A stretch of DNA of 50,656 nucleotides from Aliiglaciecola sp. M165 (GCF_007197995.1 NZ_VKKH01000011.1:1-50656), one strand, 5' to 3'; counted from the first letter of the stretch, positions 21,470 through 31,105 are shown. Made by a program: numbers and translations. Notes: generated by a model not told the origin, from the sequence alone.

Positions 21470-23500
21470 CTAAAAATTAACCTGCAAACCGATTGACGGA
21501 AAAACTCCAATTCCTTCTTCGGATTCAATCTTAAAGTTATCTGGCGTTTCGGAACCATCAGGCAAAAAATAGTAACCTGAAATATTGTCATTACCGGTAG
21601 CGTTAATTAATGCTAGTGTTAACTTGCTGTCTAAGCCATACAAATCAAATGCATAGTCTGCCTGCAGATCGAGCCTGACGTAGTTAGGAAGCGTTTCGGA
21701 ATTTAACCCCCCATATACTGCAACATTATTGTCTGGAAAGTCAGGATTGGGTTTTATCCCGATTATCGGAGTGTATTTTGCTCCACTTCTTAGTGTTAAA
21801 CGAGCGCCTATCTCCCAACGTTCATTTAATTGATACTGTATGACACTATTGACGATCCAGGGAGTATCTAAAAAGTAGTCACTTGTTACGCCAGTTAAAT
21901 CATCCGTTCTTTCGCTTTTAGACCAGCTAACAGACAACCAACCGTACCAATCGTTTGACAAGGATTTTTCTAGTAACCATTCAACGCCATATGCTGAGCC
22001 TGAGAGATCGTTTGTATATCTGAGTTGCGCATCTTCTGCGTTGATATCAACGGCCCGAGCCAAATTATCGAGTGATTTATGGTATACCTCAACTTTACTT
22101 TGCCAATAGTCGTCAATTTCAACTTTGAATCCACCAGCGATATGCTTCGATTCTACCGGGGAAATATCTGGGTTTCCGATGGAAGCTAGCGCGGTATCGA
22201 TATCGGGGAAGCGACTATAACTTCCGGCACTTAGAAATAGCTCTGTACTGCTATTCATTGACCATTTAAGCGATGCACGAGGGTGAATGAAATCTTTATC
22301 TGTATAATCGTCTGTATCGAATCTCAGGCCCAATTCAAGATGTAGGTCATCTGTAATGGAAATGTTGTCAGTAACGTAAAGTCCAATTAGATTTGCAACG
22401 ATATTATCTCTACCTTGAATTCGTTGACCTTTTTGATCGATACAATTTGTATCATGCTCAGTGCAAAAGTAAGGGATAAGGTCAAAGCTATAAGTAAAAT
22501 CGTTACGTTGAGCATCTACGCCTACTGATAAAAAATGGTGATCAAATCTTTTACTTTGAATGAGCCCCCGAAAGCTAGTTTGATCGTTATCTACTTTAGA
22601 AAATTGATCGTCGCCATAACGCGTGTTGTCCTTTAACTGTTGGTGAGAAAGGACAAAACTTAAGAATTCATGTTCTCCTATATACCACTCCCAATTAACT
22701 CCCTGGTTGTTGAAAGAAGAAAGTACCGATGCGTCGCCAATTAAATCCGGATCAATACGCCCTTCTTCAGAAGCTTCGGAAATGTTGATCCCTGCTTCAT
22801 CACTGGCGCCATTAATACTAAACGTGAGCTTATGGTCACTGCCAAATAGGATCTGATATTTGCCTTGATAGTCATCACTTTTGGGTGCATTAAAGACTCT
22901 TATACCATCTTCCTCTTCACCTTCTTTATAAAATAGATGCAATAAACTGTGGCGGTAGGAAATATAATAGGCTTGATCGTCAGTTACTCCCCCCTCTGCC
23001 ATAACACCAGTCTTAAGAAAGCTTGCATCTAATGTCACTTGCGTTGGTTGGTTTTTAGGATCACGAAGTTGTACATCAAAAACGCCACCGGTAGCATTAC
23101 CAAATTGTGGCCCAAATGCCGCTGCATGGAGATCAAATGTTCGGACTAAGTTTTTGTTGAAGATACTGTCGCCAAATAGATGAAATATGTAGTCGGTAGG
23201 TAGGTTGTCTACGTAAAAAGCATTGTCGTTTGGCGATGAGCCTCTTACTGCGGGCTCTCCACCAAAATCACCTCCCGCATAAACAATGCCTGGTAGACTA
23301 AAAACAGCTGCCAAGGGATCGCCGTCGATGCCAGGAACATCTAACAACTTCTGAGTTTCTTCGCTTACCTGCGTTAGAGGTTGATTACGTTGACCCACGA
23401 TATTCAGTCTTTCAATTGTTAAAACTTCGTCTGCAATTAATTTTGGAGAAAAAAGCGTAAGGGCTGTTATTGCGCTTAGGTATAGGGTTGTTGGCTGCAT
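21470..23500 (-). CDS. TonB-dependent outer-membrane receptor
   Basis: This is a 676-residue outer-membrane gated channel for an unknown ligand, energised by TonB-ExbBD. The signal peptide spans about 1-23 (cut near LIADE). A TonB-box-like DEVLTIERLNIVG follows. The plug domain at about 45-150 includes AVRGSSPNDNAFYVDNLP and ATGGVFDVQLRD. The rest is alternating amphipathic strands of a 22-strand barrel ending in the terminal Phe (SIGLQVNF). It is short for the family but looks complete. No clear Fur box is visible upstream, so iron control is not supported. The upstream lipoprotein gene, on the same strand, hints at a carbohydrate or other nutrient role (weak inference). Confidence 0.92.
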   Translation of the reverse strand: MQPTTLYLSAITALTLFSPKLIADEVLTIERLNIVGQRNQPLTQVSEETQKLLDVPGIDGDPLAAVFSLPGIVYAGGDFGGEPAVRGSSPNDNAFYVDNLPTDYIFHLFGDSIFNKNLVRTFDLHAAAFGPQFGNATGGVFDVQLRDPKNQPTQVTLDASFLKTGVMAEGGVTDDQAYYISYRHSLLHLFYKEGEEEDGIRVFNAPKSDDYQGKYQILFGSDHKLTFSINGASDEAGINISEASEEGRIDPDLIGDASVLSSFNNQGVNWEWYIGEHEFLSFVLSHQQLKDNTRYGDDQFSKVDNDQTSFRGLIQSKRFDHHFLSVGVDAQRNDFTYSFDLIPYFCTEHDTNCIDQKGQRIQGRDNIVANLIGLYVTDNISITDDLHLELGLRFDTDDYTDKDFIHPRASLKWSMNSSTELFLSAGSYSRFPDIDTALASIGNPDISPVESKHIAGGFKVEIDDYWQSKVEVYHKSLDNLARAVDINAEDAQLRYTNDLSGSAYGVEWLLEKSLSNDWYGWLSVSWSKSERTDDLTGVTSDYFLDTPWIVNSVIQYQLNERWEIGARLTLRSGAKYTPIIGIKPNPDFPDNNVAVYGGLNSETLPNYVRLDLQADYAFDLYGLDSKLTLALINATGNDNISGYYFLPDGSETPDNFKIESEEGIGVFPSIGLQVNF

Positions 23501-23624
23501 TGTATTGTTCCGTTAACAAATGAATGAAGCCGAGTTTAGGTATTAAGTTCCGAGCTTTCTGTGATGGATTTGTCAAAGAGTGTACATATCGAAATGACAA
23601 TTTACAGAAATTAATCGATAAGAA

Positions 23625-23654
23625 TAAAAAAGGGTTACATTTTCATGCAACCCT
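23625..23654 (-). terminator. Rho-independent terminator after the lipoprotein gene
   Basis: On the minus strand AGGGTTGCAT-GAAA-ATGTAACCCT (one wobble pair) is followed by a T-run. It separates the glyQ-glyS-lipoprotein unit from the TonB receptor gene. Confidence 0.85.
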
Positions 23655-23698
23655 TACATAAACTCACATTTACTGTCTGTTGAAGACTATTATGTAAC

Positions 23699-24133
23699 TT
23701 ACGATTTTTTGATGAAGACCTCAGGTGTTTCTTCATTGGTAAAATCAATAAAGAAGTCATAGGTACCAGTTTCGTCCGGTGTGAATTGAAAATTTCCACC
23801 AGGAGTTTCACAGGCAGAAAGAGCTGGAGTGTCAATTCTCATCACTTTTCCACCAGTGCCAACTGGACTTCCACAATCGTAACCTGGCGCATAGTTTTCA
23901 TCAGCAAACTTAAAATCGTAGGGCTGGCCGTCTGCAATTAGCTTAACTGAGGCCTTGTATAGTTTTCCATCGACTAATTTAACCTTATAGTTTTCATCGG
24001 CTTCCCACCAAGTAAAAACGCCTCTCAAATAGAAGCTCTCATAATCCTTTTCTAAAATCTGTTCAACAAAAGTTGTAGAGCAACCAGAAAGTAGGGCACT
24101 GATGGCAACAAAAATCGTAAGTCTTTTTTTCAT
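23699..24133 (-). CDS. Lipoprotein with a possible starch-binding-like (E-set) fold
   Basis: The 144-residue protein has a lipoprotein signal: a KKR start, a hydrophobic core and the lipobox LSGC with Cys at 18. The mature part opens with FYLRGVFTWWEADENYKVKL, which resembles the first strands of glycogen-binding or SusE-like immunoglobulin folds (YLRG.F..W...). It ends with a YDFFIDFTNEETPEVFIKK strand pair. Cysteines in GYDCGSPVG and LSACETPGG could form a disulphide. It starts about 25 bases after glyS on the same strand and precedes a TonB-dependent receptor. It could be a surface partner of that receptor, but the terminator between them argues for separate transcripts. Function unknown. 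Confidence 0.78.
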   Translation of the reverse strand: MKKRLTIFVAISALLSGCSTTFVEQILEKDYESFYLRGVFTWWEADENYKVKLVDGKLYKASVKLIADGQPYDFKFADENYAPGYDCGSPVGTGGKVMRIDTPALSACETPGGNFQFTPDETGTYDFFIDFTNEETPEVFIKKS

Positions 24134-24158
24134 TGGATGTTTACCTCATTACCATAGA

Positions 24159-26231
24159 TTAATCGTGCTTTAACAAAGAGATATCTGCGCATTGCAAAAA
24201 TAAACCGCGAAGTTTGAGCAATAACGCTAAACGATTGTTCTTAACTGCTTGTTCATCAGCCATGACCATAACATTGTCAAAGAATGCATCAATAAATGGC
24301 GCCAAACTTGATAGTTCTATAAGAACATTTTCGTAGTCACCACTTCTAATTAAGGGTTCGACTGTCTTGGCGATCCCGTCGATTTGTTCGACTAATGATT
24401 TTTCTTGCTCTTCTACCAACAACGACACGTCAATTACATAATCGTCACTGACTTGGTTTTTATCAAGTATATTTGCAACTCGCTTGTTTGCTGCTGCTAA
24501 TGATTGTGCGCTTGCTAATGATTTAAAGGTCGTTACACCTTTGACTCTAGCGTCAAAATCAGCAGGTGAAGTAGGGCGACGTGCAAGCACTGATTGAATG
24601 ACATCAACATCAATTCCTTGTTCCTGATACCAGGTTCTAAATCGTCCCAACACAAAGTCGATTACCTGCTCATTCGCCTCAGGCGCATCAACTTTATCGC
24701 TTAATAAAGCGTATGCGTCTTCAACCAAATCGAATAAATCAACGGGTAATCTAAGCTCTACACAAATTCGTAACACACCAATAGCCGCGCGGCGCAATGC
24801 AAAGGGGTCTTTATCCCCTTTAGGAAGTTGGCCAATAGCAAATATACCGACCAAGGTATCCAGTTTGTCCGCTAATGCAACGGCACAGCTTTCTTTTGAT
24901 TGAGGGAGTTGGTCACCTGCAAATCTTGGCATATATTGCTCATTAAGCGCATTTGCAACGAGTTCGTTTTCACCGTCATGATTTGCATAGTGCATTCCCA
25001 TAACGCCCTGCACATCAGGGAATTCCATTACCATTTCGGTCATCAAATCGGTTTTAGACAGCAGGCCAGCTCTTGCTGCATGTTGTTCGTTTGCACCGAT
25101 AGCCGCTGCAATCTTTCCTGCTAACGCTGAGATACGTCGTGACTTGTCGGCTAATGTGCCAAGCTGCTTTTGGAATAAGACGCTTTCCAGGCTATCGAGG
25201 CGACTTTCTAGACTATTCTTTTTGTCTGTTTCAAAGAAAAAGCGTGCATCAGCTAATCTAGGTCGAATAACTTTTTCATTACCACTAATAATCTGAGAAG
25301 GATCTTTACTTTCTATGTTCGATACAAACAGAAAACGGGACTTTAATTGTCCTTTTTCATCTAGCATCGGAAAGTACTTCTGATCCCCCTTCATGGTGTA
25401 AATAAGTGCTTCTTTTGGCACCTTTAAAAACTCGTCTTCGAAGTTGGCAACCAACACGACTGGCCACTCCACAAGAGCACAAACCTCATCTAACAGGTCT
25501 TGTTGAAGCTCTACCTTTGCGCTTTCTTCAGCAGCCTTTTTCGTCAACCCTTCAATGATGCGTTGTTGTCTGACGTGATAATCTGCTAAAACGAAATGTG
25601 CTTCGAGCTTCTCCAGATAATTATCTGCATGGTCTAACTCAAACCTAGCTTCGCCATGAAATCTATGGCCTTGTATAGTTCTAGATGATCTCAGTCCTAG
25701 CACTTCGCCATTAATCAATTCATCTCCATATAACATGCATAATGTGTGAACAGGACGAATAAATTGGGTCTTTTTGTCCCCCCAGCGCATGGGCTTGGGA
25801 ATGGGCAGTTTTTTAAGTGCCGAGGTAACGATATCAGCTAATAAATCAGCCAAGGGTTGACCACTGACTTTGGCAATGTGCAGAAGCCATTCACCTTTGT
25901 CAGTACTTAAACGTTGGGCCTGATCGACACTAATTCCATTTGAACGTGCCCAGCCTTCTGCAGCGCGAGTTGGCTCTCCATCAGCATCAAATGCTGCAGT
26001 GACAGCAGGTCCGCGCTTTTCGACTTCTTTATCGAGCTGTTTTTCGGCCAGCGCAATGACGTTAACCGCTAAGCGGCGTGGAGAAGCAAACCATTCAACG
26101 CTTTCAAACGCCAAATCAGCGGTTTGTAAACCTGACTGCAGATTATCACTGAAAGCTTGAGCAAGGGTTTTGAGTGCTTTAGGAGGAAGTTCTTCTGTCC
26201 CTAGTTCAACAAGAAGGTTCTCTTTACGCAT
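24159..26231 (-). CDS. glyS: Glycyl-tRNA synthetase beta subunit
   Basis: This is the beta chain of the bacterial alpha2-beta2 glycyl-tRNA synthetase, which recognises and helps charge tRNA-Gly. The 690 residues match the E. coli beta chain in length. The [17 protein letters not shown] opening, the PKPMRWG segment near 160, the [11 protein letters not shown] segment and the [15 protein letters not shown] segment of the C-terminal half are family hallmarks. It overlaps the end of glyQ by 8 bases, giving translational coupling of the two subunits. Confidence 0.97.
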   Translation of the reverse strand: MRKENLLVELGTEELPPKALKTLAQAFSDNLQSGLQTADLAFESVEWFASPRRLAVNVIALAEKQLDKEVEKRGPAVTAAFDADGEPTRAAEGWARSNGISVDQAQRLSTDKGEWLLHIAKVSGQPLADLLADIVTSALKKLPIPKPMRWGDKKTQFIRPVHTLCMLYGDELINGEVLGLRSSRTIQGHRFHGEARFELDHADNYLEKLEAHFVLADYHVRQQRIIEGLTKKAAEESAKVELQQDLLDEVCALVEWPVVLVANFEDEFLKVPKEALIYTMKGDQKYFPMLDEKGQLKSRFLFVSNIESKDPSQIISGNEKVIRPRLADARFFFETDKKNSLESRLDSLESVLFQKQLGTLADKSRRISALAGKIAAAIGANEQHAARAGLLSKTDLMTEMVMEFPDVQGVMGMHYANHDGENELVANALNEQYMPRFAGDQLPQSKESCAVALADKLDTLVGIFAIGQLPKGDKDPFALRRAAIGVLRICVELRLPVDLFDLVEDAYALLSDKVDAPEANEQVIDFVLGRFRTWYQEQGIDVDVIQSVLARRPTSPADFDARVKGVTTFKSLASAQSLAAANKRVANILDKNQVSDDYVIDVSLLVEEQEKSLVEQIDGIAKTVEPLIRSGDYENVLIELSSLAPFIDAFFDNVMVMADEQAVKNNRLALLLKLRGLFLQCADISLLKHD

Positions 26232-27150
26232 GGTTTTGGCCTCCTTGGTTTTTAGTTTTGCACATCGGGAATCCTAATTTTTCACGACTTTGGTAATAAG
26301 ATTCAGCAACGGCTTTGGCAAGGGTTCTCACGCGAAGTATATACCTTTGCCGCTCGGTGACAGATATGGCGTGGCGAGCGTCTAACATGTTAAATGCGTG
26401 AGAAGCTTTCATTACCTGTTCGTATGCAGGCAATGGCAGACCGGCCTCGATCATTCTTTGGCTGTCTTTTTCGCACTGATCAAAGTTGGCAAATAACGCC
26501 TTAACATCAGCATGTTCAAAGTTATACGTAGACTGTTCGACCTCATTTTGGTGGAATACATCGCCATAAGTGACTTTGCCCATTGGACCATCTGTCCAGG
26601 TTAAGTCATAAATGCTATCAACCCCCTGAATATACATTGCTAAACGCTCTAGACCGTAGGTGATCTCTCCTGTAACAGGAGCGCACTCTAAGCCACCCAC
26701 CTGTTGAAAATAGGTAAATTGTGTCACTTCCATGCCGTTTAACCAGACTTCCCAGCCTAATCCCCAAGCTCCCAAGGTAGGTGACTCCCAATTGTCTTCG
26801 ACAAAACGGATATCATGCACCAACGGGTCGAATCCTAGCTCACGCAACGAATCTAAATACAACTCCTGAATGTTGTCGGGAGAGGGCTTTAGCATGACCT
26901 GAAATTGATAATAATGTTGCAGTCTATTAGGGTTCTCACCATAACGTCCGTCTGTTGGGCGTCTGCAAGGTTGCACGTAGGCGCTGCTAATTGGTTCGGG
27001 GCCCAAGGATCGTAAAAAAGTCATTGGGTGGAATGTGCCGGCGCCGACTTCCATATCCAGTGGCTGGATGATCACACATCCTTGACGAGCCCAAAAATCC
27101 TGTAAAGCAAGGATAAGGCCCTGAAACGTCTTAATGTCAAACTTTTGCAT
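26224..27150 (-). CDS. glyQ: Glycyl-tRNA synthetase alpha subunit
   Basis: This is the catalytic alpha chain of the tetrameric class II glycyl-tRNA synthetase, 308 residues. Visible signatures are [20 protein letters not shown], the motif around [16 protein letters not shown] (about 31-46), [19 protein letters not shown] (motif 2 region) and [14 protein letters not shown] near the C-terminal side. It is divergent from tag, and the 119-base gap between them carries both promoters. Confidence 0.97.
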   Translation of the reverse strand: MQKFDIKTFQGLILALQDFWARQGCVIIQPLDMEVGAGTFHPMTFLRSLGPEPISSAYVQPCRRPTDGRYGENPNRLQHYYQFQVMLKPSPDNIQELYLDSLRELGFDPLVHDIRFVEDNWESPTLGAWGLGWEVWLNGMEVTQFTYFQQVGGLECAPVTGEITYGLERLAMYIQGVDSIYDLTWTDGPMGKVTYGDVFHQNEVEQSTYNFEHADVKALFANFDQCEKDSQRMIEAGLPLPAYEQVMKASHAFNMLDARHAISVTERQRYILRVRTLAKAVAESYYQSREKLGFPMCKTKNQGGQNHA

Positions 27151-27269
27151 GTACTGTCGCTACAAAATGGGTTAATAAAAAATGCCCGCCAGTATACCTT
27201 TTGTGTCGCTTTGAATGTAGGCTAAATGAACGATTTATTGAATGAAAAGTGCATTTGGGAGGGGATTGT

Positions 27270-27857
27270 ATGGCTGTTGTCCGCTGTGGCTGGGTAGGGA
27301 AAGATAAAATTTACCAAGACTACCACGATAATGTATGGGGCCGACCCGTATATGATCCTCAAGAGCTGTTTGCGAAATTGTGTTTAGATGGTCAACAAGC
27401 GGGTCTAAGTTGGATTACCATTCTAAAAAAACAACCCAACTATGAAGACGCATTCTGTCATTTTGATCCCTATAAAATTGTCACCTTTACTGACCAAGAT
27501 GTAGAGGTTTTGATGCAAAATACAGGTATTGTGAGAAACCGCCTAAAAATCAATTCCATTATAAAAAATGCAAAAGCTTATATAAAACTGGAAGATCAAG
27601 GGACTAATTTTAGCGAGTTTATCTGGAGTTTTGTCGATCACTCGACGATTAACAATGCTTGGAAAAATCTTGAGGATGTGCCTGTATCGACGCCGAATTC
27701 AGATAAAATGGCCAAGGCTTTAAAAAAAGCAGGCTTTAGCTTTGTGGGGACAACTATTTGTTATGCCTTTATGCAAGCTGTCGGCTTGGTCAACGACCAT
27801 ACAACGGATTGCCACTGTTATAATGTCTGCCATGGGTTGGCTAAAACCAGAAAATAA
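27270..27857 (+). CDS. tag: DNA-3-methyladenine glycosylase I
   Basis: Tag removes 3-methyladenine from alkylated DNA to start base-excision repair. The 195-residue protein from the ATG at 27270 has the family opening RCGWVGKDKIYQDYHDNVWG. The likely zinc ligands are Cys6, His19, and the His and Cys of HTTDC near the C-terminus. The LSWITILKKQPNYEDAF segment follows the expected substrate-pocket order. The ATG was preferred over a GTG 21 bases upstream because GGGAGGGG ends about six bases before it. Confidence 0.95.
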   Translation: MAVVRCGWVGKDKIYQDYHDNVWGRPVYDPQELFAKLCLDGQQAGLSWITILKKQPNYEDAFCHFDPYKIVTFTDQDVEVLMQNTGIVRNRLKINSIIKNAKAYIKLEDQGTNFSEFIWSFVDHSTINNAWKNLEDVPVSTPNSDKMAKALKKAGFSFVGTTICYAFMQAVGLVNDHTTDCHCYNVCHGLAKTRK

Positions 27858-27938
27858 ATGAACAAATTTCATACAACAAAAATAAACACGCTCTAACTGC
27901 GCAGTTAAACCTTTGGGAATATCGGTCGCTGATAAATC

Positions 27939-28397
27939 TTATTCGAATTTTAACGCACGAATTTGAGCGATTTCTTTTAAAATGGAAGACTCAAGTTTTG
28001 CTTCGTGCTCTTCACGCTTTTTGTCTTGGGATGCACGGATAGATTTGTCGAGGGCTTTGCGCTCTTCGTGAGTGGGTAAATGTCTGACTTCGGTAAACAA
28101 AGCGTACAACGAAGGGTAGTCCCTTTGGCAATTAGGTGGAGTCGAAACTGGCAGGCTGTCCAACAGGTTTACTAGCCGGATAGCGCCTTCCGATAAATTA
28201 CATTGTTGTTGTTCTACAGCCATAGCAATGGTGTGAACGCTTTCCATTATCGTTTTTACGCGCGTCTGCCGCGCATTGTTTTGGCGCTTTTGCTGTTGCT
28301 TAAGCTGAAATAATAGCGAACCTGCGTAATATGCCAACCCTGCTACTATGACTAACGCTACCGCTATTAACGCGTATGCAATTCCCGTCAAAACCAA
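27939..28397 (-). CDS. DUF2489-type membrane-anchored protein
   Basis: The 152-residue protein has one N-terminal membrane helix (about 5-28, ALIAVALVIVAGLAYYAGSLLF). A basic, glutamine-rich coiled-coil-like cytoplasmic segment and a C-terminal charged helix (EERKALDKSIRASQDKKREEHEAKLE) follow. Sequence character and the position directly after yihI match the DUF2489 family of gammaproteobacteria, whose function is unknown. The start codon lies four bases after the yihI stop, so the pair is an operon. Convergent with tag. Confidence 0.8.
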   Translation of the reverse strand: MVLTGIAYALIAVALVIVAGLAYYAGSLLFQLKQQQKRQNNARQTRVKTIMESVHTIAMAVEQQQCNLSEGAIRLVNLLDSLPVSTPPNCQRDYPSLYALFTEVRHLPTHEERKALDKSIRASQDKKREEHEAKLESSILKEIAQIRALKFE

Positions 28398-28401
28398 TAC
28401 C

Positions 28402-28911
28402 TTATTTAAGCTTATTAATGTCTATAGCTTCAAAACGTGAAAAAGGATCGTCTTGGTCAATGTCAGGTTCCTCAGGCTCTTCTGAGATCCCAAGCAATTC
28501 ACAAAGCACTTTGTGTCTTGCTAACGAGGTGTCGACAAATTGTTGATCGTCACTAGCGAGCTTTTTGCCATCATCAAGCGCGTCAAGTAATTCGTTTAGC
28601 CGCGTATTATCTTCTAAGGCCTTGAGTTCTTGTGCAGGGCTGAAATATTTTGGTTTTGCTTCTGATTTTTTTTGTGTCTTTGCTTCTGCAAGCAATGGAA
28701 TGGGTTTTTTACTACCTATTCTTGGATCCTTTGGCCCTGATTGTGCAGTTCCATTGTTAGTTGTTTGAGCACCACTGTGTCTGCTTCCGCTCGGATTGCC
28801 TTTGTGTTTCTTGGGCTTTCCCGCTTGAGATTCTCGGGACTTTCTTGGTTCACGTTGCTCTTTAGGAACACCGATACGACCAATTTTCCGCGATTTTTTA
28901 ACTCTTGCCAT
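28402..28911 (-). CDS. yihI: Der GTPase-activating protein YihI
   Basis: YihI stimulates the GTPase Der and tunes late 50S ribosome assembly in E. coli. The 169 residues start with a highly basic, disordered region (KKSRKIGRIG, KPKKHKGNPSGSRH). The diagnostic PKDPRIGSKKPIPL segment follows near 60-73. A helical region contains LEDNTRLNELLDALDDGKKL, and the tail is acidic (EEPEEPDIDQDDPFSRFE). Its neighbourhood with engB and polA is the same as in E. coli. Confidence 0.93.
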   Translation of the reverse strand: MARVKKSRKIGRIGVPKEQREPRKSRESQAGKPKKHKGNPSGSRHSGAQTTNNGTAQSGPKDPRIGSKKPIPLLAEAKTQKKSEAKPKYFSPAQELKALEDNTRLNELLDALDDGKKLASDDQQFVDTSLARHKVLCELLGISEEPEEPDIDQDDPFSRFEAIDINKLK

Positions 28912-29083
28912 GAATTCTTGCCAGTTATGATATTGGGCGAGATTTTACCGTAGTTTGCCGTGGAATGTTATACCCAAGAGAATATATCTAAAGGTGCTGA
29001 GGGGTTTCCCTTTAAATGAGATTAACCAGCAAGATCAGAGTGAGCGAGCAGAGTAGCGAGTGTCGACAATTTTCATTGCCAGA

Positions 29084-29117
29084 AAAGAAAAAAGGTAACA
29101 GTCGCCTGTCACCTTTT
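29084..29117 (-). terminator. Rho-independent terminator in the yihI-cytochrome c4 gap
   Basis: On the minus strand AAAGGTGACAG-GCGA-CTGTTACCTTT (one wobble pair) is followed by T-rich TTTCTTTTC. It lies 370 bases beyond the cytochrome c4 stop, so it may end that transcript or a separate short one starting near 29370. Confidence 0.75.
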
Positions 29118-29191
29118 AGATATAGAGTGTCGTATGACACTTCTCCCGTTATATGTTCATCCTGAACTTTTGCGCTTTCCATTTCTGAGCT

Positions 29192-29329
29192 TCACTTATT
29201 TTTGTTTTTAACGAAGCCGATTACTTTTTGTTTTAGGTCTTCCTGACGCTTTATGGTTAATCCATTCATTCCCAGGATGGTAACAATGAACAGCTTGTTA
29301 TTATTTTTAGTCGCTGTTCGAACTTCCAT
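29192..29329 (-). CDS. Possible 45-residue small protein
   Basis: In the 574-base gap between yihI and cytochrome c4, the minus strand has an ATG at 29327-29329 and 45 codons to a TGA at 29192. They encode MEVRTATKNNNKLFIVTILG, then MNGLTIKRQEDLKQKVIGFV and KNKNK. The product is basic, with one short hydrophobic core and a lysine-rich tail. A promoter-like TTGTAA-16-TATTCT lies about 45 bases upstream and a terminator 75 bases downstream, so the unit resembles a short transcript. The Shine-Dalgarno AAGGAAG is about 15 bases too far from the ATG, so a non-coding RNA is equally possible. Confidence 0.3.
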   Translation of the reverse strand: MEVRTATKNNNKLFIVTILGMNGLTIKRQEDLKQKVIGFVKNKNK

Positions 29330-29485
29330 GACAAGTATTAACTTGTGCTTCCTTATTTTTATGTGGGCAAAGAATACACGATAACGTTAAATTTACAACT
29401 TTTTTACAAAAAAAATTGAAAAAAAACTGAACTTTTTAATTTGAAAACCGTAATAGCCTGTTGGATCGCTCAATTTGTGCGCAAA

Positions 29486-30109
29486 TTAATGCAAGCCACC
29501 AAGATACTTCGACAATATTTCGATATCTTCGTCAGTAAGCTTTTTCGCTATATCACGCATCATACCGTTGAGATCGTTTGCACGCTCCCCGCTTCTAAAC
29601 ATTTCCAATTGGCTTTTAAGGTAAGCAGCGTGTTGGCCACTAATATCTGGAAAACCCGCCGCACTCATGCCATTACCTCTAGGGCCATGACAAGCGATAC
29701 AAGCGGTAATGCCGCGATCTAAATCACCACCTCGATAAAGTTTTTCGCCTGTCTCCACAACATCTTCAGGAGTCGTGCCTTCTTTTTGTTCTTGGCTTGC
29801 AAAGTATGCGGCTAAATCAACAATATCTTGTTCGCTTAACATTGCTGCTTGGCCATTCATAATGGCATTGTTGCGACCTTCTTGGCCACCCGTCTCACTG
29901 GCAAGTTTGAATTCATTTAATTGTTTGGCTAGATAACCCGCATGTTGACCTGCTAGCGTCGGATTCATATCTAAAGCAGAGTTTCCATCCACACCGTGAC
30001 ACGCAGCACATGTCAAAGATTTCGCTTTTCCTGCCTCGGCATCACCTTGTGCCATGGCAGCTGAGGAAAACCCTAACGTTAGACAGACTAACAGACCCAA
30101 TTTTTTCAT
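29486..30109 (-). CDS. Cytochrome c4 (dihaem, periplasmic)
   Basis: Cytochrome c4 carries electrons to terminal oxidases in the periplasm. The 207-residue protein (ATG at 30109, preceded by GGAAG) has a signal peptide of about 20 residues (LLVCLTLGFSSAAMA) and two class I cytochrome c domains. The haem sites are CAACH in the first half and CIACH in the second. Met ligands probably lie in AAML and GMM segments downstream of each. The internal duplication (PTLAGQHAGYLAKQL / PDISGQHAAYLKSQL) is typical. The gene is divergent from engB, as in pseudomonads. Confidence 0.95.
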   Translation of the reverse strand: MKKLGLLVCLTLGFSSAAMAQGDAEAGKAKSLTCAACHGVDGNSALDMNPTLAGQHAGYLAKQLNEFKLASETGGQEGRNNAIMNGQAAMLSEQDIVDLAAYFASQEQKEGTTPEDVVETGEKLYRGGDLDRGITACIACHGPRGNGMSAAGFPDISGQHAAYLKSQLEMFRSGERANDLNGMMRDIAKKLTDEDIEILSKYLGGLH

Positions 30110-30244
30110 AGTGACTTCCAAACAAAACTTTCGTATTGGTTAATTAATAGCGTTATTTTACACATTTACGCGGACGATAAAATGATTTCCAGAACAATTG
30201 TGTGGATATTTCAGTGTTTTAACTCAATATTTTTGGTTCGATGG

Positions 30245-30250
30245 TATACT
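30245..30250 (+). promoter_or_regulatory. Extended -10 promoter for engB
   Basis: TATACT is preceded by TGG, giving the extended -10 form TGnTATAnT, 42 bases before the engB GTG. No good -35 hexamer is visible, which is usual for extended -10 promoters. Confidence 0.5.
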
Positions 30251-30291
30251 TCGGCTGAATTTTAAAGCGCTATTTATAGAAGAGAGAATTC

Positions 30292-30903
30292 GTGAGTCAT
30301 TATAGTCACGCAAAATTTATCATCAGTGCACCAGACATCCGACACTTAAAAGATGATGAAGGTGTTGAAGTTGCTTTTGCTGGTCGTTCAAATGCAGGAA
30401 AGTCGAGTGCATTGAATCGACTCACTCGGCAAAAGAATTTGGCTCGCACCAGTAAAACACCTGGGCGTACGCAACTGATTAACGTTTTTGAGATTGAACC
30501 TGGTATCCGGCTTGTCGACCTGCCTGGGTATGGTTATGCCAAAGTGCCCTTAGAAATGAAGCAAAAGTGGCAGCGCTCATTAGGTGAGTATTTGCAGGTA
30601 AGAAAAAGTCTGACAGGTTTAGTCGTATTAATGGATATCCGTCATCCTTTTAAAGACTTGGATCAACAGTTAATTCATTGGGCCGTAGAGCGAGAGTTGC
30701 CTGTTTTAGCGTTGCTTACAAAGGCTGACAAACTTAAATCAGGTAAACGCAAAGGCCAATTATTAATGGCACGAGAGGCGGCGTTGGCATTTTGTGGAGA
30801 TGTTACAGTGCATGCGTTTTCTTCATTGAATGGATTAGGTTTGGACAATATGCAAAATGTCCTCGATATGTGGCTTGGGTTAAGTAAAAAGCAAGAAGAA
30901 TAA
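30292..30903 (+). CDS. engB: Ribosome biogenesis GTPase EngB (YihA/YsxC)
   Basis: EngB is an essential GTPase in 50S subunit assembly. The 203-residue protein begins with GTG after AGAGAG. G1 is GRSNAGKSS at about 30-38, then G2 TPGRTQ near 57, G3 [11 protein letters not shown] near 75 and G4 TKADKL near 142. The C-terminal [10 protein letters not shown] tail is full length. It is convergent with the spf-polA side and divergent from cytochrome c4. Confidence 0.96.
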   Translation: MSHYSHAKFIISAPDIRHLKDDEGVEVAFAGRSNAGKSSALNRLTRQKNLARTSKTPGRTQLINVFEIEPGIRLVDLPGYGYAKVPLEMKQKWQRSLGEYLQVRKSLTGLVVLMDIRHPFKDLDQQLIHWAVERELPVLALLTKADKLKSGKRKGQLLMAREAALAFCGDVTVHAFSSLNGLGLDNMQNVLDMWLGLSKKQEE

Positions 30904-30930
30904 AAAAAGCCTCTTTGCAAGCAAAGAGGC
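30902..30930 (-). terminator. Hairpin with minus-strand T-run at the end of engB
   Basis: A perfect 10-bp inverted repeat, GCCTCTTTGC/GCAAAGAGGC, begins at the engB stop. Its minus-strand reading ends in seven T residues, so it best terminates transcripts coming from the spf-polA side. It may also stop or protect the engB mRNA. Confidence 0.7.
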
Positions 30931-31015
30931 CCAGAACACAGAGAAAACACATAAAAACCGTATGTTATGAGTCATGCCTTTTTAAAAAGTTCATAAAATA
31001 TTGAAAATTTCCCAT

Positions 31016-31098
31016 AAAAAAACCCCAGCCAAGTGGCTGGGGTCAAAAAGCAAAGGTTTATCTACCTATAACAAGACTAAATAACCTCTGTACCCTAC
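31016..31098 (-). ncRNA. spf: Spot 42 small RNA (short form)
   Basis: The minus strand from 31098 begins GTAGGGTACAGAGGT, the same first 15 bases as E. coli Spot 42. It continues with a U-rich, Hfq-binding-like middle and ends in CCCCAGCCA-CTT-GGCTGGGG plus seven T residues, like the E. coli terminator. The place between polA and engB is also the E. coli one. Spot 42 is an Hfq-dependent RNA that represses secondary-carbon metabolism under catabolite control. At about 83 bases this form is shorter than the 109-base E. coli RNA; the loss is in the central part. Confidence 0.9.
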
Positions 31099-31105
31099 AT
31101 TGGTC

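Noticed and set aside
23501-23620. Fur box in front of the TonB-dependent receptor
   Set aside because: No sequence resembling the 19-bp GATAATGATAATCATTATC palindrome is visible.
27893-27906. Palindrome TAACTGCGCAGTTA between tag and the DUF2489 gene as a terminator
   Set aside because: There is no T-run on either side. It may still be a weak hairpin between convergent genes.
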